Position numbers and translations under genes: made by a program. The notes beneath the pieces were generated by a model, which saw nothing but the letters and a program-made list of their open reading frames with translations, was not told where the DNA came from and searched no databases. Below are positions 1 through 4,698 of a stretch of DNA of 5,952 nucleotides, piece by piece. Numbering within the stretch: the first letter of the stretch is position 1; each line of letters starts with the position of its first letter. This stretch comes from Methanomicrobia archaeon (GTDB lineage: Archaea; Halobacteriota; Syntropharchaeia; Alkanophagales; Methanospirareceae), in the NCBI GenBank assembly GCA_016928455.1, contig JAFGKP010000044.1:1-5952 (forward strand). Direction: 5' to 3'.

Positions 1-9
1 AGGTAACAG

Positions 10-84
10 GGGGTCGTAGGGTAGCTTGGTCTATCCTTCGGCGTTCGGGACGCCGAGACCTGAGTTCAAATCTCAGCGACCCCA
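10..84 (+). tRNA. tRNA-Pro, anticodon CGG
   Basis: The sequence folds as a complete cloverleaf. The acceptor stem pairs GGGGTCG (10-16) with CGACCCC (77-83), and the discriminator base is A84. The D arm lies at 19-37, with a G-T pair closing its three-pair stem. The anticodon stem pairs CGGCG (39-43) with CGCCG (51-55) around the loop TTCGGGA, giving anticodon CGG at 46-48, which reads proline CCG codons. The T arm pairs CTGAG (60-64) with CTCAG (72-76) around TTCAAAT. CCA is not encoded, since ATTCA follows, so the CCA end must be added enzymatically. No intron interrupts the anticodon loop. rpoK starts 39 bp downstream on the same strand, so the two may share a transcript. The tRNA promoter lies before the window. 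Confidence 0.96.
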
Positions 85-111
85 TTCACGCATAAATAAA
101 ATAGACAGAAC

Positions 112-116
112 GAGGT
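112..116 (+). promoter_or_regulatory. Shine-Dalgarno site of rpoK
   Basis: GAGGT lies 7 nt before the GTG codon at 124 and is complementary to the archaeal 16S rRNA 3' end. It supports GTG as the rpoK start. An AT-rich stretch at 92-103 could be a TATA box, but it would place the transcript start at about 123, downstream of this site. Read-through from the tRNA or an earlier gene therefore fits the Shine-Dalgarno site better. Confidence 0.5.
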
Positions 117-123
117 CGATATC

Positions 124-333
124 GTGACGGGCAAACAGAAACAGGAAAAAAGAATTAAAAAGGAGCACTATACGAAATACGAGAAAGCACGCATCATCGG
201 CGCACGAGCACTGCAGATCGCTATGGGTGCGCCAGTACTCATCGAGACCGACGAGCTCGATCCCATCGAGATCGCGATGCAGGAATTCGAGCTTGATGTC
301 GTTCCCATCACCGTGAAACGAACGGAGGACTGA
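124..333 (+). CDS. rpoK: DNA-directed RNA polymerase subunit K (Rpo6, Rpb6/omega homologue)
   Basis: This is a small core subunit of archaeal RNA polymerase, homologous to eukaryotic Rpb6 and bacterial omega. In that family it helps hold the largest subunit in the assembled enzyme. The 69-aa product has the diagnostic family core at residues 18-37 (KYEKARIIGARALQIAMGAP) and the typical ending at about 47-66 (PIEIAMQEFELDVVPITVKR). The first 15 residues are a basic, probably flexible tail. The length suits archaeal RpoK. The start is GTG; the next in-frame ATG is Met34, inside the conserved core, so it cannot be the start. A good Shine-Dalgarno site precedes the GTG. The gene follows tRNA-Pro directly. 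An oligo-T run just past the stop suggests it ends its transcription unit. The identification is secure. Confidence 0.95.
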   Translation: MTGKQKQEKRIKKEHYTKYEKARIIGARALQIAMGAPVLIETDELDPIEIAMQEFELDVVPITVKRTED

Positions 334-362
334 CCTGACAGGGTCTTTCCTATCACTTTTTT
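332..362 (+). terminator. Probable terminator of rpoK (oligo-T)
   Basis: A T6 run at 357-362 lies about 25 nt past the rpoK stop, the usual form of archaeal intrinsic termination. A small hairpin, GACC (332-335) with GGTC (342-345), precedes it but is only four to five pairs, so the T run is the main signal. The rest of the convergent gap up to 493 shows no gene or clear repeat. No comparably strong T run is visible for the oncoming pdxS transcript. Confidence 0.5.
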
Positions 363-493
363 GGGGTTGTTAATAGTAGTATACTGATCCACCTGCGCGC
401 CCACGCTACGCTCTCATAAGTGAGTACTCAAACGAAGCCGAAAAGTGTGGACCCGCAAAACACACGAGTTCCTCAAGGGTGCGTTCGCAGTGC

Positions 494-1399
494 TCACCAA
501 CCGCGAACCTGCAAGAGTTCACCCTCGGCCAGGGCGCTCACTTCGATGCCCTTCATCGGGTCACCCAGCCCCTTTGAGAGCTCAGCGAGCTTCTTCGCGT
601 CGTCATAGTTGTTGACCGCTTCCACGATCGCCGCGGCCATTCGTGCAGGGTTCTGGGACTTGAAGACGCCGGAACCGACGAAGACTCCGTCCGCACCGAG
701 CTGCATCATGAGCGCAGCGTCCGCAGGTGTGGCCACGCCGCCTGCCGCGAAGTTCACAACCGGTAACCGCTGCAACAGTGCCGTCTCCTGTACCAGCTCT
801 ACGGTGACTTTCAGCTCTTTCGCGATATCGCGCAGCTCCTCCTCGTTCTTGCCCCTCAGTGCACGTATCTCACCCATGATGAGCTTCATGTGCCGAACCG
901 CTTCCTTCACATCGCCCGTACCCGCTTCGCCTTTCGTTCTGATCATCGCCGCGCCTTCCTGGATACGCCGTAACGCCTCGCCCAGGTCACGGGCACCGCA
1001 GACGAAGGGCACGGTAAAGTCGCGCTTGTCCACGTGATGCGTGTCCACCGGCGTAAGCACCTCTGACTCATCGATCATATCAACGCCGAGCGCTTCGAGC
1101 ACCTGTGCCTCTACAAAGTGCCCGATACGGCACTTCGCCATTACCGGGATCGTCACCGCATCAATGATCTCCGTGATCGCTGCGGGATCCGCCATGCGTG
1201 CCACGCCACCCGCTTTCCTGATGTCCGCGGGCACAGCATGCAAGGCCATTACGGCAATTGCACCAGCATCCTCTGCTATCCGCGCTTGCTCTGCACTCGT
1301 CACGTCCATGATTACGCCGCCCTTCTGCATGGCAGCGAATCCGCGCTTCAGTAGCTCTGTACCATGCCTCAGATCCTCAAGTATCATCTCTCGCTGCAT
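494..1399 (-). CDS. pdxS: Pyridoxal 5'-phosphate synthase lyase subunit PdxS
   Basis: PdxS is the synthase half of the DXP-independent vitamin B6 pathway. It condenses ribose 5-phosphate, glyceraldehyde 3-phosphate and ammonia into PLP in the cytoplasm, with ammonia delivered by the glutaminase PdxT. The 301-aa product is full length, a (beta/alpha)8 barrel by family. Visible landmarks are MDVTSAEQA (31-39), PADIRKAGGVARMADP (57-72), MAKCRIGH (87-94), whose Lys89 matches the Schiff-base lysine, RTKGEAGTG (154-162) with the second active-site Lys156, and the phosphate-binding stretch FAAGGVATPADAALMMQLGA. The C-terminus ends in RGW, as in bacterial and archaeal PdxS. The ATG at 1399 is supported by AGGAAG 7 nt upstream. 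No pdxT is adjacent in the window. The gene diverges from the Trm-G10-like gene and converges with rpoK. Confidence 0.97.
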   Translation of the reverse strand: MQREMILEDLRHGTELLKRGFAAMQKGGVIMDVTSAEQARIAEDAGAIAVMALHAVPADIRKAGGVARMADPAAITEIIDAVTIPVMAKCRIGHFVEAQVLEALGVDMIDESEVLTPVDTHHVDKRDFTVPFVCGARDLGEALRRIQEGAAMIRTKGEAGTGDVKEAVRHMKLIMGEIRALRGKNEEELRDIAKELKVTVELVQETALLQRLPVVNFAAGGVATPADAALMMQLGADGVFVGSGVFKSQNPARMAAAIVEAVNNYDDAKKLAELSKGLGDPMKGIEVSALAEGELLQVRGW

Positions 1400-1406
1400 G
1401 TTCTTT

Positions 1407-1412
1407 CTTCCT
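1407..1412 (-). promoter_or_regulatory. Shine-Dalgarno site of pdxS
   Basis: On the minus strand AGGAAG stands 7 nt before the ATG at 1399. This favours that codon over the in-frame ATG at residue 5 and implies a leadered pdxS transcript. Confidence 0.5.
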
Positions 1413-1459
1413 GTCTCGTTCCGCTCGTTGCGCGTTTGATCTCTCTATACGATACGATC

Positions 1460-1467
1460 TTTATATA
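1460..1467. promoter_or_regulatory. TATA box in the pdxS / Trm-G10 divergent intergenic region
   Basis: TTTATATA on the plus strand reads TATATAAA on the minus strand, so the box could serve either direction. About 26 nt from its centre, a plus transcript would start near 1490, giving a leader of about 14 nt without a Shine-Dalgarno site before the ATG at 1504. A minus transcript would start near 1437, giving a leader of about 38 nt that contains the pdxS Shine-Dalgarno site. It is the only strong TATA-like box in the 104-bp gap. TTTAAA at 1488-1493 is too close to the plus-strand ATG to drive that gene, but could be a second minus-strand element. Confidence 0.5.
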
Positions 1468-1503
1468 GTACAGTAAACGCTTTTCCGTTTAAAAAGATTC
1501 AAA

Positions 1504-2577
1504 ATGCAGCTCGCAGTTGAGTTCTCGGGTGAGCACGAGACACTACCCCGAGCGGAGCTGCTCGCATCCCTGGACGCGTTGCACATCCGCTACACGATAA
1601 AATCCATCACCGGCCGTATCTTCGTGATCGACGCGCACGTCGCACCCGAAAGTGTAAAACTCCTCGAATTAGTACGCCGCCTGGGTATGACGCACCAGGT
1701 GTACGAGCTGCTTGGCCGGTGCGGGCTGCAGGATCGCGAACTGCTGAGCCTGGTCGAGAGCGCGGATTTGGAGGCGGTAATGGGCGTAGGACGCACCTTC
1801 GCCGTATGCGTCCATTTCATGGAGCAGAATCGGCTCTACCCGGATCGACAGGCGTTACTCAGGGCGGTCGGCGAGTGTATCGCGCGAAAAGGGTATACCG
1901 TGGACCTTAAAAGGCCAGATAAGACGTTCGTGCTCCTCTTCACCGCGGAGGACTGCTTCTTCTGTGCGCGTGTGTGCAGGATCGATAAGCGGCAATTTGG
2001 TGATAAACGACCACATGCACGACCCTTCTTCTTACCCGGCGTCATCATGCCGAAGGTCGCCCGTGCGATCGTCAATCTCAGTGGTATTCGAGCGGCGGAA
2101 TGCTTGCTCGATCCGTTCTGCGGCACTGGTGGAATCGTCCTGGAGGGCGCAATGGTGGGCGCGTGGATCGTAGGCGCGGACATCCAGCGGAAGATGGTCT
2201 ACGGTGCACAGAGGAATATGGCATTCTTCAGTGTGCCGTGCGAGCTCGTCATGAGCGACGCGAGACGGCTGCCTCTGCGGTCTGAGAGCGTAGACGCGGT
2301 CGTCACCGATCTGCCGTACGGGCGGGCATCCGTTGTAGCGGGCTCGGGTATCCCGAACGACAAAGAGGCGCGTGCCGAATACCTCGCGCGGTTGTATGAG
2401 GCGGCGATGGTCGAGATCCACCGCGTGCTGAAACCCGGTAAGCGAGCGGTCGTGGTCTCGAATTCGCCCTCGTTACCTGCTCTGACGCGTGGTATGGGGT
2501 TCCTGCTCCGTGACGAGCACTCCTATCGCGTGCACAAAAGCCTTACCCGGTACATAACGGTGCTGGAGAAGGCGTGA
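1504..2577 (+). CDS. THUMP-domain tRNA (guanine-N2)-methyltransferase, Trm-G10/Trm11 family
   Basis: By family this SAM-dependent enzyme methylates the exocyclic N2 of guanosine 10 in tRNA; the archaeal Trm-G10 makes m2G and m2,2G there. The 357-aa protein has an N-terminal ferredoxin-like/THUMP region (about 1-165), including VDLKRPDKT (133-141). A linker ending in KRPHARPFFLPG (about 168-179) is typical of the family. The Rossmann methyltransferase follows: motif I DPFCGTGG (203-210), the ribose-binding acid in GADIQ (Asp226), and the catalytic motif DLPYG (269-273). The last differs from the usual D/N-P-P-Y by Leu in place of the first Pro. CFFC (151-154) plus Cys158 could bind metal, but this is not established. 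The ATG is the first codon of a short-leader transcript from the shared TATA box. trm56, another tRNA methyltransferase gene, lies nearby. The family is secure; the exact product, mono- or dimethyl G10, is inferred. Confidence 0.88.
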   Translation: MQLAVEFSGEHETLPRAELLASLDALHIRYTIKSITGRIFVIDAHVAPESVKLLELVRRLGMTHQVYELLGRCGLQDRELLSLVESADLEAVMGVGRTFAVCVHFMEQNRLYPDRQALLRAVGECIARKGYTVDLKRPDKTFVLLFTAEDCFFCARVCRIDKRQFGDKRPHARPFFLPGVIMPKVARAIVNLSGIRAAECLLDPFCGTGGIVLEGAMVGAWIVGADIQRKMVYGAQRNMAFFSVPCELVMSDARRLPLRSESVDAVVTDLPYGRASVVAGSGIPNDKEARAEYLARLYEAAMVEIHRVLKPGKRAVVVSNSPSLPALTRGMGFLLRDEHSYRVHKSLTRYITVLEKA

Positions 2578-2582
2578 GCGGA

Positions 2583-2591
2583 TCTTTTATG
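2583..2591 (+). promoter_or_regulatory. Possible TATA box before the 96-aa gene
   Basis: ATCTTTTATG-like sequence just after the Trm-G10-like stop would place a transcript start near 2614 and leave a leader of about 32 nt before the ATG at 2646. The match is loose, and the short T run may equally mark the end of the upstream transcript. Confidence 0.25.
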
Positions 2592-2636
2592 TTTCGCGGT
2601 GCAGATAATGAATCGGAAGGGAAAAAATAACGGAAG

Positions 2637-2642
2637 GGTGAT
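2637..2642 (+). promoter_or_regulatory. Shine-Dalgarno site of the 96-aa gene
   Basis: GGTGAT matches the anti-Shine-Dalgarno sequence at the archaeal 16S 3' end and stands 3 nt before the ATG at 2646 (5 nt if only GGTG pairs). It supports the small gene being translated from that codon. Confidence 0.55.
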
Positions 2643-2645
2643 ACC

Positions 2646-2936
2646 ATGAGAGTTCGTTTGCCGAATGGCACGGAAGTGGAAGCGACGAATGTGGACTTCG
2701 AGACGGTAAAGGAGGATTGGAACGAGTACAAGCTGAAGGACGGGACAATCTTAAAGTTCAAGACGGTGGTCAGTAATATTATTCGTACTGAGAATTACGA
2801 CCCTATGACCGGGGATCCCGTGTATCACGTGCGATCCACCAACATTCTGCGCGTAAATGTGCCGAATGATCTGAAGCGCTTGCCTGCTTCTTCGCGGAGG
2901 TCAGGTGAGGCAGAAGAAGGTGTGGAGGTCGGTTAA
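2646..2936 (+). CDS. Conserved-looking small protein of unknown function (96 aa)
   Basis: I do not recognise a named family. The 96-aa product appears mainly beta-stranded. It opens with a short hairpin (MRVRLPNGTEVEA, 1-13), then has EDWNEYKLKDGTILKFKTVV (23-42), a central IIRTENYDPMTGDPVYHV (45-62) and a final strand NILRVNVP (66-73). Residues 80-96 are polar, rich in Ser, Arg, Glu and Gly, and probably disordered. No Cys, signal peptide or membrane segment is present, so it should be cytoplasmic. It is probably real: the Shine-Dalgarno site is strong, the amino-acid pattern alternates like folded beta sheet, and the reading frame fills the space between neighbours. It lies 68 bp after the Trm-G10-like gene on the same strand, so co-transcription is possible, and it converges with trm56 across 9 bp. 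A role in RNA biology is only a guess from position. Confidence 0.8.
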   Translation: MRVRLPNGTEVEATNVDFETVKEDWNEYKLKDGTILKFKTVVSNIIRTENYDPMTGDPVYHVRSTNILRVNVPNDLKRLPASSRRSGEAEEGVEVG

Positions 2937-2945
2937 CCAGTAGTA

Positions 2946-3491
2946 TTATTCCTCCTCTTTTACTACGACCTCTTTTCCTCGCCTGCTCGGTACGATCTCC
3001 AGCTCGGCATGCTCAAATCGTGCCGTTAACTCCTGGCCACGCTGCAAATGGTCGAGGAATATCGCGAGCGCAGCGATCTCCGAGTGGGGTTGATTACCGA
3101 TCGCGATGTTCCAGTCGGCGGTTTCGTAGACTTCGAACGGGACCTTTTCCGCGCCCACAACGACCAGTATCGGCGTGCGCACATCTTCTGCAGCTTCCCG
3201 TATCTCATCAATCACCTCATGGAGGTTCGCACCGTACATGGTGAGGTGGCAGACCTTACCGCCCGCTTTTTGCCAATTTCTGAGCTCGTCTCGCCAGCGC
3301 ACGCCGGTTTTGACGAAAAACTCACCGCCCCAGCGTTTCGCTACCCGCGTGATGCTGCGCTCGACGCCCTTATCCTCCGCGGCGAGGAGCAACCCCTGTG
3401 CACCCAGTGCGCGGCTCACCAGGCCGATATGCGTGGTCACGCGTTTATCACGCTCCAGACGATGTCCCAACCGCAGCACGACGATCTCCAT
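2946..3491 (-). CDS. trm56: tRNA (cytidine(56)-2'-O)-methyltransferase, aTrm56
   Basis: By family this SPOUT-class enzyme uses SAM to 2'-O-methylate C56 in the T loop of archaeal tRNAs, a position that stabilises the D-loop/T-loop contact. The 181-aa product matches the usual length. The family-specific start LRLGHRLERDKRVTTH is at 6-21, HLTMYGANL at 82-90, VVVGAEKVP at 110-118, and the trefoil-knot SAM-binding segment AIGNQPHSEIAALAIFLD at 130-147. The C-terminus is charged and ends in a lysine/glutamate run. The ATG at 3491 begins directly with the conserved first strand; upstream GTAGAG is only a weak ribosome site. Its stop is 9 bp from that of the 96-aa gene, so the two transcripts converge, and it diverges from the UDG-like gene. 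In archaea lacking this enzyme a C/D box RNA can guide the same modification. Confidence 0.95.
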   Translation of the reverse strand: MEIVVLRLGHRLERDKRVTTHIGLVSRALGAQGLLLAAEDKGVERSITRVAKRWGGEFFVKTGVRWRDELRNWQKAGGKVCHLTMYGANLHEVIDEIREAAEDVRTPILVVVGAEKVPFEVYETADWNIAIGNQPHSEIAALAIFLDHLQRGQELTARFEHAELEIVPSRRGKEVVVKEEE

Positions 3492-3564
3492 TCTTATTCT
3501 CTACTTTTTGAAGAACGCTCAGCTCGTAAAAGCTTTACGTGGCTCAATTCAAAGGCAAGGATAC

Positions 3565-4245
3565 ATGAAGCGAAGTTCCGATAACGAACTAACGTGGAAC
3601 CACCTGCAGAATGAGATCAAGCGATGCCGGAAATGCGGTGCACGCTGTCTCAGCGGCGTCCAATACCCGGATGCGCGCGTGCCGGTGATCGAGCCGCGTG
3701 CTGTCAAATTGCTCTTCATCTCCGAAGCGCCGCCATTGAATAGCCAGTCCTACTTCTTTAACGAGCGCGCGAACGATCGATTACGCGAGCGACTTTTTGG
3801 CATTTTACGTGACGATGTTGGATCGCCGATCGAGACGTTAGCGGATTTCGTGGCTGCGGGTTTCTACCTCATCCCCACGGTGAAATGCCCGTCGATGCGT
3901 GAAATGCACAATACCGCACCTGGCGGTAGCGTTATACAGCTCTGTGCAGACGCGCACCTCAGCCGCGAGCTCACATATATCAAGCCGGCGGGCATTTGCC
4001 TCCTCGGGCGGACAGCGCTACGGGGGTTCCTCGCACTTTGTGAGCAGGGCCACGTGCATATGCAAGACGCATCAAAACTCACCAGAAACGTTTCCGACGT
4101 GGCGGGAACGTTGTTTGGGGCCGAACTTGCGAAGATAAATCACTCCGTCATGGTAATTCCCTCATATTGGCCCACGAGACGGCATCGGAAATATCATACG
4201 ATTGGCGAGCACATCAAGCTGCTCATGGCTGCGATCGATTTTTAG
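3565..4245 (+). CDS. Uracil-DNA glycosylase superfamily protein, family-4-like with probable Fe-S cluster
   Basis: The 226-aa protein resembles Fe-S uracil-DNA glycosylases of family 4, which excise uracil from DNA. Four cysteines lie in the cluster pattern of that family: C21 and C24 (CRKC) plus C108 (TVKCP) and C127 (QLCADAH). Fold landmarks are LLFISEAPP (49-57) where the glycosylase motif GEAPG is expected, FYLIPTVKCPSMR (100-112) for the strand before the third Cys, ICLLGRTAL (144-152) and VMVIPSYWPTRRHRKYH (195-211) for the closing motif. Both active-site motifs deviate: SEAPP for GEAPG, and Ile-Pro-Ser where family 4 has His-Pro-Ser. The substrate may therefore differ. ATG 3565 has AAGGAT just upstream. 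The frame is open further 5' to 3175, but that part is antisense to trm56. A 134-aa gene follows 43 bp later. Superfamily is fairly sure; activity is not. Confidence 0.72.
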   Translation: MKRSSDNELTWNHLQNEIKRCRKCGARCLSGVQYPDARVPVIEPRAVKLLFISEAPPLNSQSYFFNERANDRLRERLFGILRDDVGSPIETLADFVAAGFYLIPTVKCPSMREMHNTAPGGSVIQLCADAHLSRELTYIKPAGICLLGRTALRGFLALCEQGHVHMQDASKLTRNVSDVAGTLFGAELAKINHSVMVIPSYWPTRRHRKYHTIGEHIKLLMAAIDF

Positions 4246-4250
4246 CGCAG

Positions 4251-4256
4251 TTTTTT
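4251..4256 (+). terminator. Oligo-T after the UDG-like gene, possibly also a TATA element
   Basis: T6 starts 5 nt past the stop of the UDG-like gene, as in archaeal terminators. The same TTTTTTA would, read as a TATA box, place a start near 4280, just before the ATG at 4289. The run can therefore mean termination, a new promoter, or both. The sequence does not decide whether the two genes share a transcript. Confidence 0.4.
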
Positions 4257-4288
4257 AGGCGGAAAAAGAAACTGACGAGTAGTAATTC

Positions 4289-4693
4289 ATGACCGAGCGT
4301 CCGTATCGCGCACCGAAGTCCTTCGTCCTGGTTCAGGATGAGGTGCCTTTAAGAGGCAAGAAGAAGGCGAAGATGGTCTGCATCGTTGAGTCTGAGTACG
4401 TGCCGCCTGATGATTTGAAGGAGACGATCGAATCGCTCATTGAAGCGGGCCTCTCACGGCTTGAGACGATGCGTACGAATTTACTGATCATCGAGGACCT
4501 GCTCAGACGCGATGGGCGATTTGACGACCTTGCACACGATGTTGGGCGCTACCGGGAGATCGTCTTCAAAGAGTCGCGTTCAGTACCGTTTACCATGATC
4601 GAGGCACGGGCGGTGATGACGACCATGCGGAAATGGCAGGCTATGATAGCGCGGCGATTAGCGGAGCATCGCGTTTTTGAGCGCGCATTTTAA
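4289..4693 (+). CDS. Unidentified helical protein (134 aa)
   Basis: I do not recognise a family. The N-terminal part (about 1-37) is basic, with FVLVQDEVPLRGKKKAKMVCIVESEY suggesting two short strands joined by a lysine-rich turn (GKKKAK, 23-28). From residue 40 onward it reads as helices: an amphipathic segment PDDLKETIESLIEAGLSRLE (40-59), then about 61-75, 77-92 and a last helix 103-128. There is a single Cys (31), no signal peptide and no transmembrane segment, so it should be a soluble cytoplasmic protein. No strong Shine-Dalgarno site precedes the ATG; the leader from the T-rich element at 4251 would be short. Base composition and codon use look like the neighbours. It follows the UDG-like gene by 43 bp and its stop is 5 bp from that of the GuaA-like gene. 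A partner role for the UDG-like protein is speculation. Confidence 0.72.
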   Translation: MTERPYRAPKSFVLVQDEVPLRGKKKAKMVCIVESEYVPPDDLKETIESLIEAGLSRLETMRTNLLIIEDLLRRDGRFDDLAHDVGRYREIVFKESRSVPFTMIEARAVMTTMRKWQAMIARRLAEHRVFERAF

Positions 4694-4698
4694 AAGGT

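Noticed and set aside
363..493. Possible small RNA or regulatory element in the rpoK-pdxS gap, including the palindrome GAGTACTC at 422-429
   Set aside because: The palindrome is only 8 bp, no extended stem or riboswitch-like structure is apparent, and the gap is well explained as space between convergent genes.
609..1439. Plus-strand open frames of 142 and 132 codons opposite pdxS
   Set aside because: They are antisense to a full-length, clearly conserved pdxS. Their products are rich in Ser, Thr, Ala and Pro, as expected from reading the complement of a coding frame, and have no ribosome sites.
2032..2421. Minus-strand open frame of 129 codons opposite the Trm-G10-like methyltransferase domain
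   Set aside because: It mirrors motif I through the catalytic motif of a well-conserved gene and has no independent support.
3175..3564. 5' extension of the UDG-like frame by 130 codons
   Set aside because: The extension is entirely or almost entirely antisense to trm56 and the intergenic gap. ATG 3565 has a ribosome site and starts just before the conserved CxxC region.
3048..3584. Plus-strand open frame of 178 codons opposite trm56
   Set aside because: It is antisense to a secure trm56 gene and runs into the start of the UDG-like gene in another frame; no family resemblance.
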